Translations under genes and position numbers: made by a program | In this document: piece by piece, positions 1-10,286 of the stretch | Position numbering within the stretch: position 1 is the first letter of the stretch | Layout: each line of letters starts with the position of its first letter | From: Ascarosepion bandense | Lineage: Eukaryota; Mollusca; Cephalopoda; Sepiida; Sepiidae | NCBI GenBank assembly: GCA_037127315.1 | Contig: JBBBDQ010000752.1 | Span: forward strand, 1-64,000 | Length of the DNA stretch: 64,000 nt | Direction: 5' to 3' | Notes under the pieces: generated by a model | What the model saw: the letters and a program-made list of their open reading frames with translations, nothing else | The model's database searches: none | What the model was told of the DNA's origin: nothing

Positions 1-786
1 CAGGCCCCCTACGTCAAGACAGTTGGGGATAGTCTCGAAGTCTTCACGGCTGATCATAATATCAAAAGACCATCCCCCGGTCAGGTCCTCGCAGGAGGCA
101 TCTAAAATTTGGCCAAACTGCGAAAAGTAGGCAGCCAGATGCTCCCCGATGACCTGAGGAGGAACCTCATATACTGCTACCTTGGTCCTTCTTTTGCCAT
201 CATATTCAGCTCTAAAAATGTGGTCTTTTGTTATAATTTCTTCAGTTGCCAATTCTAGGCAATCTTCTGGCGAGGGTAGCAGTATGTCCCACATGTAGAA
301 GATCGCACCTTTAACTATTCTTAAGGGCTTATACCCCTTTGACTGCAGTGTTTTCAACACTGTGTCTTTCGTGCTGCGACAAATTTTGCGCGTACGCTTG
401 TCCACCACGAAGACTGACACTATTTTTTTCCCAATCTTCTTTAATTCTTGGGGATCCTCCAAGAGCCCACCTTCTACAACAAGGTGTGCGTAACTCTTAG
501 CTCTCTCCAAGAACTCCGCCAGATTGATCGTGCATTTCGGAGGGGACTTCCAGCCACAGGGCGATTCCCCGGCCTCAGCATCTTTTGTTGTCTTGTCTTT
601 TTCTTCAACGTTTTTCTGGCCATGCTCGGCCATTGTTGATTTCATTTCCTTATCTTTGTCTTTTTCATGCTCTTTTCCCCGGAAGAGGGGAAATGCCTCA
701 TCAGTTTTTTCGGTGGGCCCTTGGAGGCCCCTTCCAAGGGGGTCGAAATCCAATTTTTTCTTTATAGACCGACTAGTGTCGGCCAT
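1..786 (-). CDS. ORF1/gag-like protein of a non-LTR retrotransposon, cut by the window edge
   Basis: Read on the minus strand from the ATG at 786 there are 262 codons without a stop, continuing past the left edge. The start has a good context (A at -3, G at +4). Residues 1-80 are polar and rich in Lys, Asp and Glu (EKDKDKEMK), like a disordered basic/acidic N-terminus. Residues 85-185 are compact and mixed. Residues about 202-250 (KVAVYEVPP, then AAYFSQFGQI, then WSFDIMI) look like an RRM-type strand-helix-strand. LINE ORF1 proteins of the Tx1/L1/CR1 type combine such an RRM with CCHC knuckles; the knuckles would lie beyond the edge. The role would be binding element RNA. Its GC content is clearly above the A-rich flank, which supports real coding. 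It could instead be another transposon gag; no host gene is suggested. Confidence 0.6.
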   Translation of the reverse strand, partial: MADTSRSIKKKLDFDPLGRGLQGPTEKTDEAFPLFRGKEHEKDKDKEMKSTMAEHGQKNVEEKDKTTKDAEAGESPCGWKSPPKCTINLAEFLERAKSYAHLVVEGGLLEDPQELKKIGKKIVSVFVVDKRTRKICRSTKDTVLKTLQSKGYKPLRIVKGAIFYMWDILLPSPEDCLELATEEIITKDHIFRAEYDGKRRTKVAVYEVPPQVIGEHLAAYFSQFGQILDASCEDLTGGWSFDIMISREDFETIPNCLDVGGL

Positions 787-1799
787 TTTTAAGTTTCGTC
801 ACTCCACTGAACACTTTTTTTTTGTTTTTCCACCAATCAAACTTATATGGAGGGGTGGGCAAAAGCAGGAGTAAAAATGGGAAAAAAAATATATATAAAG
901 AAAATAAATAAAAAAACACAAACTAAACAAGCAACAAAGAAAGACAAGAAAACGGTTTTAAAATAACAACAACAAACCCCGAAGGATTTTAAAATGAATA
1001 CAGATTAAGTTTTAGCCAGTAACGGCCAAAACACTAGCCTTTAGCGGCCAATATTACACTAAAAAAATGCCTTTAAACGGCAAAAAGATAAGCCTCTAGA
1101 GAGGTTTACCAAAATAAACGAAAACAAACGTAAACAATGAATAAACTTTACAAGTTACAATAAAAAGAAATAACACAAACAGAAAAAAGGAGCTGCCTAA
1201 AAAGGCTACTCTCGTTAAAAATAGGAGGAGGGGCTAAAAATAAACTTGCTGGGATTAAATAAAGTTTACAAAAAAGGAATCAACTAATTAAATTTGTACA
1301 ACGAATAAACTTTACAAAAATGAAACAAACTACACAAAGAAAATAAATACGAAAGTCAAACAAAAAGCGAAGAGTCGCCTAAGGCAACCTCCGTAAATGA
1401 AATATGGGGAGGGGTTAAAAAGAAAAGTGGAAAAAAATTAATTAAACGGTTGTTTTGGTCAAAAATTCAAATGAAAGTTACTATTAAAGGAAAAGTTTTT
1501 AAACAAAAATAAATATGGCACTTAAGGCCAAACGGATACTGAAAAAAAGAGAAACAAAAAATAAATTCAAGACGGCCGACCTAAACAAAAACAAATATGG
1601 CCGCCAAAAAAATACGAAACTAAAATACAAAAAGCTAGAAAATAAAATTAAAAAACAAAGCAAGAAAACGAAAAGATAAATAAAAGATAAACTTAGCTAA
1701 ACCAAAGAGGGGTCTTTTCTGTGAAATAAATTTAGTCCAAATGGGTTATTGAAAACAAAAAGTCTGACGCTCGCCAAAGCAAGTCAGGAAATGACAAAA
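787..1799. other. A-rich 5' flank of ORF1 with an imperfect direct repeat
   Basis: About 1 kb of A-rich sequence lies upstream of the minus-strand ORF1 and probably includes its 5' untranslated region. Two imperfect direct copies of a roughly 110-120-bp unit occur at 1139-1247 and 1302-1425, 163 bp apart. Both begin with GAATAAACTTTACAA and end in a GGAGGGG(C/T)TAAAAA block. Each carries a small dyad in its middle (GCCTAAAAAGGC in the first, CGCCTAAGGC in the second). No gene is seen. Confidence 0.5.
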
Positions 1800-1930
1800 C
1801 ACGTCAATCAGTGACTTAAGTTCGTTGGAGCAGAAGTCATGAAAGTATTTGTAGAACAGACAAAGGGAGGCCACATCTCGTCGGTGAGAAAGTGGCTGCA
1901 GTCGAGTTGCCAAGTCGGTACCTATCGGTG
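1800..1930 (-). pseudogene. Jockey-like RT C-terminal scrap
   Basis: The minus strand resembles the stretch of the Jockey-like family around FYKYFHGFCSDEL: TTCTACAAATACTTTCATGA is visible on that strand. It corresponds to the better-preserved copy at 32199-32891, is about 130 bp long and is broken by substitutions. Confidence 0.6.
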
Positions 1931-2084
1931 TTGTTTGGCGATACCATTTTCTAACTGGAGCAGATAAATATAGATTCTTAACTCTTACAAAAAGGCTCGT
2001 ACCTGAAAATAAAATGTTCTGCGGCTAAAGAATTAAACAAAGTTTATTTTGCATCTGTAGAGATCCAGGTTTACAACAAAGCAG

Positions 2085-2474
2085 AATATGGTGGGTACTG
2101 AATAACATACAAAGGCACTTTTAAAATGTTTTCCTAGTTTATTCATTCTGTTTTTGCAAAAGATAATGATAGGTTTCCGTAAGATAACAGATTATGGCAG
2201 ATCAGAATAAACAAAGCCAGTTCCAAAATGTTTATCTGATTTACTTTCTCGAGATTAAAATGGTAATATTAAGTTGCGCTGAGATAAACTGATTATGGCA
2301 GGCGGCGGAGTTCCAAACCCAGTTCCAAAATGTTCTCCTGATTTATTTTTTTCAAAATTGAAAAATGGTAATAATAGGTTGCTGTAAGTTCATCTGATTA
2401 TGTTAGGCGGGGTAGAATAGACAAACCCAGTTCCAAAACCGTATTCTGATTTATTTTCTTGAGGTCAAAAATGG
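2085..2474. repeat. Degenerate ~105-bp tandem repeat, part 1
   Basis: Successive copies share GTTCCAAAATGTT, TGATTTATTTTCTC, ATGGTAATAATAGGTTG and GATTATG(T)TAGGCGG. The GTTCC anchor falls at 2220, 2322 and 2430 (spacing 102 and 108). The series resumes at 3050-3448 and again at 4200-4335, so one old array has been split by two later insertions. Confidence 0.7.
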
Positions 2475-3012
2475 TTGGTTCTGGGCTTGACGATAAACTG
2501 CATCCGGCAACAAGGCTTCTGTTTAGGAGGTTGTGAGGAACATGGAACCACCTCTTAATCGCTGTCGTTCCCAGGTTCACCCAACCCGGAGTGGTAACAT
2601 CTGTTAGAGTTCCAGCTATGGGCAAATAGTTAACTCCCAAACAGGGGTCAAAACACTATGAAAGTATAAAAATACACCTTTATAAAAATATATACATGAA
2701 AATAGACTTTTGTAGAAAAATATGCATTTTGGAAGGAAAATATTACCAGCAATGCATTTTTGAAGATAAAATTATTACCATAACACATTTTTGAAGGAAA
2801 AAATTATTCTCAGAAAATAATTTTTGAATACAAAACTAGAAGACATTTTCTGTTTTCTAAAATAAAAAAGAATGGCAACAAAAATTTTCATTAAAATCCG
2901 ACTAAATCAACCTTCTGCCTATAACCGAACTTTAAAAAATACCTTAAACCCCCACCATTTTGGCATTAAATAAGCCACAGAGGTTGATATGCCATTAAAC
3001 AAAACTCACTCA
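2475..3012 (-). repeat. Dispersed repeat, ~0.54 kb, inverted copy of 54000-54467
   Basis: The reverse complement matches 54000-54467 along its length. Shared landmarks are GAGGTGGTTCCATG, TTTGCCCATAGCTGG, the run of TTTTGAAG/TTTTATAGAAA motifs, and GGCATATCAACNTCTGTGG. The inserted copy splits the 105-bp tandem array. Part of its outer end (GAAGGTTGATATGC) recurs at 9989-10023. No coding capacity is recognised; it may be a non-autonomous element. Confidence 0.7.
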
Positions 3013-3049
3013 CTCAAGAATGGGAATAATTGATTGTTCTAAGACAAAA

Positions 3050-3448
3050 CAATTATAGTAGGCGGCGGTCAAGCAGACAAACCCAAAATGTTTACTGATT
3101 TTCACTAAGTCGAATATAGCAATAACAGATTAACTGCAAGACGATGTGATTATATTTGGCGGATAGAATAGACAAATCCAGTTCCAAAATGTTCTTCTGA
3201 TTTATTTTCTCTAGATCGAAAATGGTACTAATTGGTAGATGTAAGATCATCTGACTATGCTAGTCAGGGTAGAATAGACAAACCCAGTTCTAAAATCTTA
3301 TTCTGTTTTATTTTCTCTAGATCAAAAATGGTAATAATTGTCTGCGCTAAGATCAACCAGTTATGATAGGTGGGGTTGAACAGAAAAACCCAATTCCTAA
3401 ATATTTTCCTTTATTTTCTCTATATAGGAAAATTGTATAATAATAAGA
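3050..3448. repeat. Degenerate ~105-bp tandem repeat, part 2
   Basis: Continues the array of 2085-2474. The anchor GTTC(C/T)AAAATNTT falls at 3181, 3287 and about 3392 (106 and 105 bp). It is interrupted at 3448 by the MITE that follows. Confidence 0.7.
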
Positions 3449-4199
3449 GCGGACCTGAAGGAGACTACCACCAACTTTAAATTTGTTGTTTTTCATTTTT
3501 TGGGACTGTTTGCAGCGCAGTCTTATCGTTTATTACATAAAGTTTCCAATTATCAAAATGAATTTGGAAAGATTTCAATATTTAAACAATTCTAGGGGGG
3601 TTCAGTTTCACATAAAACGTTATAGTAAATCGATCCTCCTTTTTGGAACCACTGACATTGGGGTCGCTTTGTTTTGATTATGTTTGAGACGAGTTGTTGC
3701 TCTTGTTTTGCTTTTTTCCTCGGAAACTCCAAGAATGGCTTTATTCAAAAATTTCGCAAAGGATTCAGTTGTTGAATATGCGCAAGCAAAAAAAGTTCAT
3801 TGCACAGGATCGATTTACTATAAGGTTGTATCAAAAACTGAGTCCCCCTCCCAAAATTGTTTAAATATTGAAATTTTTCCAAATTTTCTTTGTCAATCGA
3901 AAAGTTTAAGGTTTAATCGATAAGATTGCACTGAAAAATGTTTTAAAAAAATTGATAATCGGCAAATCTACAGGTGGTGGTAACGTCGTACCGGCGAGTG
4001 GTTTCAAAATGGAGGATCGATTTACTATAACGTGGTATGAAAAATTGAACCCCCGCTAAATTTGTTTATATATTGAAATCTTTCCAAAGTTTTTGTCATT
4101 CGGGGAGTTTAGGGTGAAATCAATAAGACTGCACTAAAACAAAGTAAAAAATTGAAAAACAATAAATTTAAAGGTGGTGGTAGTCTCCTTCAGGTCCGC
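3449..4199. mobile_element. 751-bp MITE with ~80-bp terminal inverted repeats
   Basis: The left end GCGGACCTGAAGGAGACTAC is mirrored exactly at the right end. Similarity between the two arms continues for about 80 bp (TTTAAATTTRTTGTTTTTCA, then GCAGTCTTATYG). Flanks read ATAATAAG on the left and ATAATAGG on the right, compatible with an 8-bp target duplication as made by hAT or P-type transposases. Inside, a segment starting GGATCGATTTACTATAA is repeated at about 3809 and 4014, each copy running toward a GGTGGTGGTA motif from the terminal repeat. No transposase is encoded; the internal open frames look accidental. Confidence 0.8.
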
Positions 4200-4335
4200 C
4201 ATAATAGGTTGCTGTAAAATCATCTGATCATGTTAAGCGGGGTCGAAGAGACAAACCCAGTCCCAAAATCTTGTTCTCATTTGAAATCAGAAAGCACAAT
4301 AATAGTTTACTGCAAAATCGTTTGAATATGTTAAG
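4200..4335. repeat. Degenerate ~105-bp tandem repeat, part 3
   Basis: The array resumes directly after the MITE with ATAATAGGTTGCTGTAAAAT and GGGGTCGAAGAGACAAACCC, matching the units before the insertion. Confidence 0.65.
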
Positions 4336-4621
4336 AGTAGTAGTGCACATTTGCGTACACATGATTTTCTTGTTTTATTCTCTCTTAATTCGGCTTAATA
4401 CTGACAAAGGCTAATTTATTTTAATGTACACTAAAGTACTCTCAACCTATTATTACTATTTTTTAATCCAGAGAAAATAAATCTGAGACAAATCGTAAGA
4501 TTGCCTGGGCTGTTTGATTTTTTTTTTAGTATTTTTGAAAAATCAACTTTGCACGAGATGTCCAACCTGGGTTTTGATCTGTTAAGTACTGCGTCTAAAA
4601 ATTAAATTTATTGCGTTTTCC

Positions 4622-4625
4622 AATT

Positions 4626-4673
<48 letters not shown>

Positions 4674-4676
4674 TTT
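4622..4676. repeat. (CTTT)n microsatellite
   Basis: About 13 uninterrupted CTTT units. Confidence 0.95.
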
Positions 4677-4710
4677 CTTATTCTGTTCTGTTCTGTTATG
4701 ATAATTGTGA

Positions 4711-4990
4711 ATGTGCGTGTGGAGCAGTGGATATCGGCTAGGAACAAAATATCGGTGAGCCAAGTTCGAATTCCAGTTGATTCCCTCGTATTCACTTACG
4801 CGCAAATAACCATGGGGAATGTATTAATCCGTCTCTTCTCTACAGTTATGGCTTAAATAACAGATTGGGTTCTATAGCATTGGCCGGCAACCAGTCTACT
4901 ACAGAAAGCAATAGCAACCTACTGCGGGATAATCTGCCCAGTCATGTCTGTTTCGAGACATGCTCGCCCAAAGCGTGTATTAACTGACTG
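4711..4990 (+). mobile_element. tRNA-derived SINE, near full length
   Basis: The head is tRNA-like: a box A-like GGAGCAGTGGA followed about 35 nt later by a box B-like AGTTCGAATTCC. The body contains ATTAATCCGTCTCTTC, GCAACCAGTCTAC and TACTGCGGGATAATC. The tail contains a small dyad, TTTCGAGACATG, and ends AACTGACTG. The same order recurs in many copies in the window, and the copy at 33784-34090 fixes the boundaries. Transcription would be by RNA polymerase III from the internal boxes; mobilisation would need a LINE. Confidence 0.85.
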
Positions 4991-5251
4991 AATGAATATA
5001 ATAGTTGGAAACATAAGTAAAGCTACTACTGGACATAAATTGGGGGATCATTAGTAATAAGTGGGGGATCAGTTTATTACTTCATAACAATAGAAACAGA
5101 TCCCCCACTTATTTCTAATTATTAATACAAACCGTCTCTTCTCCCTTCAGCTATACTTTAAATAGCAAGATAGAAAATCTTCTGCCCAGTCGGTCATATC
5201 TCTTTCGAGACATGATCGCCCAAAGCGTGTATCACGTATGCCACTTAATTG
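4991..5251 (+). mobile_element. Hairpin linker plus truncated SINE tail
   Basis: The linker contains copies of GTGGGGGATCA and its complement GATCCCCCAC at 5040-5115. It is followed by a SINE 3' part lacking the tRNA head (ATAATACAAACCGTCTCTTC onward, ending CCACTTAATTG). The same SINE-linker-partial SINE order is found at 6616-6860, 10584-10889 and 11066-11297. Confidence 0.7.
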
Positions 5252-6199
5252 TACAGTAATACTTAATTCTGTCATGTCTTACACTGACTTCAAAATTTTA
5301 GTATTTCACAAATATATCAAAATAAAATCAATATCTTTTATATTAAATATGTTGAAAGGATTATTATCCTCTATTCTAATTATCAATTGCCACAAAGGGA
5401 ATAGACAATAATCTTTACTCTATTTGATAAGTAAAAACGGTGCAAATAATCGTAAAAGATTACAAAAACAGCTACTCATTGAATTAGTTTTGTTAGATCA
5501 GAATTAATAAAAACAAAACAGAGATAATGTAGTGAAGAAAAAAAGATCTTCATTTAAAATTAAAATCTGACTCATTGTTAGAAAAAAAAAAACGAATTTC
5601 CTCGAATTTACAAACTTTGCTTAACACACACAAAACTCGCGAAATTTCACACCACGATGCGAAATGTTTTTCGGCCAACAGTAGGAAACAAAAAAAAAAA
5701 AAAAAAAAAAAATTCAAATTATCAAAAAAAAAAAAAAAAAAAATTACAGACCTTTTTGCGAGCCGACGCGAAGTTTGTTTATCGTCTAATGGAAGGGCCA
5801 GAATTACATCCAGGAGTGAATTCTTAAATGACCTGTTTGGAGCCCCAGATTACGAAATAAAAATACGGAACAAGAAGACGCGGTCGCAGAGTGAAAAACG
5901 CTAGCGTAATTGACACGTCCCTCGACAAGCGATCGTTATTATTATTGTCTCTATCATTCTTCCTCACTATCTTATTCGCATAGTTTACCCGTCTGCCTTT
6001 TCTTACACTTCACAACCGGACCGAACTCTTTAGGCTGAGCGAATACTTAAAAAACACTCCTACCCAACAAAAGCACATAGATACTTACATACACTCATAT
6101 GCACGCATAAACTCACTCTTGCAAGGACTACTAGGAACATTTTAGCGACGTTGTAACAACAAAAAAAGACATTTTTTATTTGTAAAAAAAGCTTAATTG

Positions 6200-6201
<2 letters not shown>
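5252..6201. other. AT-rich interval, no gene recognised
   Basis: Contains two long A runs around 5690-5745. A short open frame across them is low complexity, rich in lysine codons. The part 5755-5935 is less biased but shows no domain I know. Confidence 0.5.

Positions 6202-6265
<64 letters not shown>
6202..6265. repeat. (TA)n microsatellite
   Basis: About 32 TA units. Confidence 0.95.
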
Positions 6266-6268
<3 letters not shown>

Positions 6269-6308
6269 TTTTATATACAACTTTATTTTCTTGTTTTGTA
6301 CCCCTCTT

Positions 6309-6615
6309 ATGTGCATTGTAGAGCAGTAGATATCGATTCGGAACAACAAATCCGTGGAGTCGAGTTCGAATTCCAGTTGAATTCCTTGCATTTACTTACG
6401 CACAAATACCCCTGGGAAAGGTATTAATCCGTCTCTTCCCTCCAGTTATGGGTGAAATAATAGGACAGATTGGGTTATATAACCTTGGCTGGCAACCAGT
6501 CTACTACAGAAAGCAATAGCAACCTACTGTGGGATAATCTTCTGCCCAGTCAGTTATGTCTCTTTCGGGACATGATCGTTCAAAGCGTGCATCACGTATG
6601 GCACTTAACTGACTG
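6309..6615 (+). mobile_element. tRNA-derived SINE, full length
   Basis: Same family as 4711-4990: box B-like GAGTTCGAATTCC, GGTATTAATCCGTCTCTTCC, CTGGCAACCAGTCTAC and the tail CACTTAACTGACTG. The box A region is worn (GAGCAGTAGAT). Confidence 0.85.
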
Positions 6616-6860
6616 AATGAAGATAATAGTTCGAAGCATAAGTAAAGCTTCTACTGGGCATAAAGTGGGGGATCGGTTTTCTATTGTTATGAAGTAATAA
6701 ACTGATCCCCCACTAATTACTAATTATTAATACAATCCTTCTCTTCTCCCTTCAGCTATACCTTAAATAGCAGGATAGAAAATTTTCTGCCCGGTCAGTC
6801 ATGTCTCTTTCGAGACGTGATCGCCCATGCGAGTATCACGTATGGCACTTAACTGACTGA
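6616..6860 (+). mobile_element. Hairpin linker plus truncated SINE tail
   Basis: The linker carries a clean palindrome, GTGGGGGATCGGTTT paired with AAACTGATCCCCCAC, at 6666-6714. A SINE tail without tRNA head follows and ends AACTGACTG. Second of four similar composites. Confidence 0.75.
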
Positions 6861-7439
6861 CCCCTCTTATAGTGGGATATCTTAGCCAAATCATACCAAA
6901 CTAATCTCTTTCCACACACATACACTTCAGTATAACGGATAATCAACTATAATAAAAGCTTATGCTACTAATAATGCTGTGTACCAATTATAAGACATGT
7001 TTTAAATTTAAACTTTCGTTGTAAATCACGCTAAAATTACCGCGCCATATAACATTACATAAAGTCAGTATAATTTCTCTTTGAGGTAAATAAAGGACTT
7101 ACAATGATTTTGTAACAATGTGTTAGTGCCATGCATCTTGTAAATATACAATTTGCAAATATTCAGTAAATAATTAATTTTTTCAGGCTCTGCTATAAGC
7201 ATTTCACTAATCACTGCAATGAAATAGTAACGCTATAATTTGGAACCTAAGCGTAATCTTAAATTTGTTTCCTCAACTAAAAAAGGCAACAATTTTGAAA
7301 AGATAGTGTGTCATTATCTATGATTTTAAAATTGAGTTTAATACCAGTCTCCAAAATCGGCCTGCTCTCATGATTAGTAGTTAGGATTACACATTCGTCA
7401 TTGCAATTATCTCCTAGAAAGTGAAATCAATTATGACTC
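6861..7439. other. AT-rich interval, nothing recognised
   Basis: No open frame of note, no repeat similarity noticed within the window. Confidence 0.4.
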
Positions 7440-7443
7440 AATC

Positions 7444-7504
<61 letters not shown>

Positions 7505-7652
7505 ATAGTCTGTTCATATATGTATGTATGTATCTATATATCTGACTTTATTTATTTGTTAGAATATGTGTGCGTGTGTGCGTGTGTGTGTTCTTTGTTG
7601 GTTCGTTATTCTCTGTCTCAATCTCTAAGATTACATCTATATTGTCCCTTCA

Positions 7653-7712
<60 letters not shown>
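7440..7712. repeat. (TATC)n microsatellites, two blocks
   Basis: Blocks at 7440-7504 and 7655-7712 are separated by a GTGT-rich stretch. Translated frames give runs of SIYL; these are microsatellite artefacts. Confidence 0.95.
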
Positions 7713-7978
7713 GAATAAGTAAAGAATAGGCAGGAAAACGTGTCTTTAATCTAACATGATTCATTTCAACAACCTCCTTCAGAGTTTTATTAAAGACGAA
7801 TGAATTAAATAAAATTATAAAATTAAAAAATATTTTTCAAAAACCCATAGAGACAGTATTTTAGGGTATAATTTTATTGGTCAGGTACGTGTAACGTGTA
7901 ATAAAGCAATGAACGAATATTTTAAATTTAGAGAAAAACTTGTGTCTGTTTAATTGTGTGTGCCTCGTGTAATAAAAA

Positions 7979-7979
7979 C

Positions 7980-8054
<75 letters not shown>

Positions 8055-8126
8055 CTAATCTGTTCATATCTAATCTATCTATCTATCCTAATCTGTTCTA
8101 TCTATCTATCTATACTAATCTGTTGA

Positions 8127-8174
<48 letters not shown>

Positions 8175-8214
8175 CTAATCTGTTCATATCTATCTATCTA
8201 TACTAATCTGTTGA

Positions 8215-8264
<50 letters not shown>

Positions 8265-8325
8265 ATCTATCTATCTATCTATCCTAATCTGTTCATATCT
8301 ATCTAATCTATTACTAATCTGTTGA

Positions 8326-8377
<52 letters not shown>

Positions 8378-8378
8378 A
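7979..8378. repeat. Complex (TATC)n array with interspersed TAATCTGTT motif
   Basis: About 400 bp of TATC units interrupted several times by CTAATCTGTTCATATC or CTAATCTGTTGATATC. This gives a higher-order pattern and suggests expansion by replication slippage plus segmental duplication. Confidence 0.9.
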
Positions 8379-8455
8379 GTTATGTGTTAGTGTACCTCCT
8401 TTACATATGATTACGTATGATAAATAGTTAAAGTGATACATTCATCTTTACAATT

Positions 8456-9545
8456 TTATCCCAGTAAGCAACGCAGTAATGCCACTAAGACACAAGGGGT
8501 AACTTCGAGTGAAAGTGAACGAGAAAACTTTATCAAGGAGAAGATATAGTTCTTCTTCTATGTGCCCTTTCCTTTTAGGACGTAGGCGATCATGGTTTTC
8601 CACGTCTCCCTATCTCTGGTGGCTCTTAGTATGCTTTCTCCTGTTACACCTCGCAACCCCCGTTTTGTCGTCCACCTGATCAGGTCCCTTAGATATGTTA
8701 TCCTTTGCCTTCCTCTGTCTCTTTTTTCTACTATCTGGCCTGTCAGTATCAAGTTCTTCAAGCCCTCCTTCCTCATTGCATATCCCAGGAACTTCACTTG
8801 TCTCTTCCTGATGCTCAGTATTAATTTTCTTTTGGTTGCCATTCTTTCCAACATCTCATTATTGCTCGTATGCTCGGTCTATGATACCCACAGCATCCTT
8901 CTGTAGAACCACATTTCCGCTGCTTCAAGCTTTTTCCTCATTTTCGATAATATTGTCCAGCATTCACTGCGGTATTGAAGAACTGACATCACATAGCAAT
9001 CTAGCACTCTCTTCTTTGTTTCTAGTGAAAATTTCCTGTGTCTTAGTACTTTACTCAGCTTCTGGATTAAAGAACAAAATTCCGAAAGTCAGAAGATGCC
9101 TATTGGGGCTTCATTTAAATATTTGAAGATTTTTGGTGGCACTGAAGCAAGAAATCGGATGAGAAGTTCGAGAAAAGAAATTATCATAACAGAAATACGG
9201 TTATACCGAGCTGATTCGACAGTAAAAGGATGAGACCTAATAGCCAATCCAGTGGCAAGCTTAGATAAATTGTACTGAGGTACCAAAAAAAAGGAGAGTT
9301 TATTAGAAAAAAATCTACTAATATTTAGAGGAAAACCGAGAGAAGGCATAGTCTAGTGACAGAGACGAGATGCCAGGTCAAGGCCGATAAGATTACAGAT
9401 TCTTTGGATTTTGTTGAGAATATCGAGATATATAGAAGCATCAAACCCGATATGACAGTAACATTCAATACACGGACGAACGTTAGATTTATGAATGTGT
9501 AAAATTAATTCTGACGAGAAAAATTCTCTTGAACGACACAGTGAT
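8456..9545 (-). mobile_element. Jockey-like LINE 3' part, split by an RTE-like insertion
   Basis: Minus-strand order: a worn RT C-terminal region from 9545 down to about 9065, then a foreign RTE block (8547-9064), then the family's 3' untranslated region 8456-8546 (AACGCAGTAATGCCACTAAG). Recognisable protein pieces include HIHKSNVRPCIE and LATGLAIRSHPFTV, equivalents of HIYKSTIRPCIE and ATRSHPFTV in the copy at 32199-32891. Several frameshifts. Nested structure makes this the older insertion. Confidence 0.75.
8547..9064 (-). pseudogene. RTE-like endonuclease/RT, C-terminal part
   Basis: An open minus-strand stretch of 99 codons (8558-8854) encodes LERMATKRKLILSIRKRQ and ITYLRDLIRWTTK, and ends MIAYVLKGKGT. 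This is the conserved C-terminal end of the RTE-like family also seen at 20527-21113 and 36684-37520. Farther upstream (to 9064) the frame is broken but still recognisable (SVLQYRSECWT-like). A CTT/GAA-type tail lies at the 3' end (8547-8558). It is 5'-truncated, as usual for LINE insertions, and sits inside the Jockey-like copy. Confidence 0.8.
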
Positions 9546-9619
9546 ATATTTTGTATCATAATATTAATAACATAATTTGTATCATAATATTAGTATTAGC
9601 ATCAAAATATCAAAAATTG

Positions 9620-9960
9620 TTTACGGCCTATCACGTTGAATACACCGGTTCTCGCACAGAAGTCAAGCAACGTTGAGCCTCGTCAGTACTTAGATGAGTG
9701 ACCGCTTGGGAATACCAGGTGCTGTAAGCGTTTATGGACGGATGTGAGTTGTGGTGCGGTGGATATCGACTCGGAAAGAGAAATCGGTGAGCCGAGTTCG
9801 AATTCCAGTTGAATACCCTGCATTCACTTGAGCACTGGTACTCTTGGGAAAGGTATTAATCCGTTCCTTCCCTCCAGTTATGGGTTAAATAACAAGGGTA
9901 GGACTTGGGGACCCTGCCCTTAAAAACAAATCCCAATGAATCTTGCAAAACAGATAAATT
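9620..9960 (+). mobile_element. 5S rRNA-tRNA composite SINE, copy 1
   Basis: 9620-9730 matches 5S rRNA from TTACGGCCTATCACGTTGAA through GTGACCGCTTGGGAATACCA to GCTGTAAGC, with a short deletion after TTCTCG. After a short spacer (TTTATGGACG) comes the tRNA-derived SINE head (GTGGTGCGGTGGATATC, GAGTTCGAATTCCAG). A tail GGACTTGGGGACCCTGCCCT follows in place of the usual SINE 3' half. The same joint and tail occur at 60972-61260. A free 5S gene is excluded by the deletion and by the repeated junction. Confidence 0.8.
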
Positions 9961-10286
9961 AAATAAAACAAATCAAAATGATTTTCAGCATTAAATGACC
10001 CAATGAAGGTTGATATGCTGGTCAAATGAACCAACCAATCAAAAAGTTATTTTCCTGATCTGATGCCAGCTTACGAAATCGGACCTCAAGGTTAATTTGT
10101 AATTTTTTGAAGCTGTTTATGCGTTCATATTACCTTTAAAAATCTTTTCACCTAAAATAAGGCAATAAAAAGTCACTAGGATTTCCGGGATTACTCATAA
10201 TGAGGTAACGCAGACGTCTATCAAGATTCAATGGACAGACAATGTCGATTGGCTTTGCATTAAACTTTTAGATGGTTGTAGTTGTG

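Noticed and set aside
7421..7729. Membrane-protein-like frame with SIYL repeats
   Set aside because: Pure translation of TATC microsatellites; the same applies to frames at 29927-30250 and 52758-53064.
9620..9730. Functional 5S rRNA gene
   Set aside because: Deletion after TTCTCG and substitutions; same deletion region affected in the 60972 copy; fused to SINE sequence.
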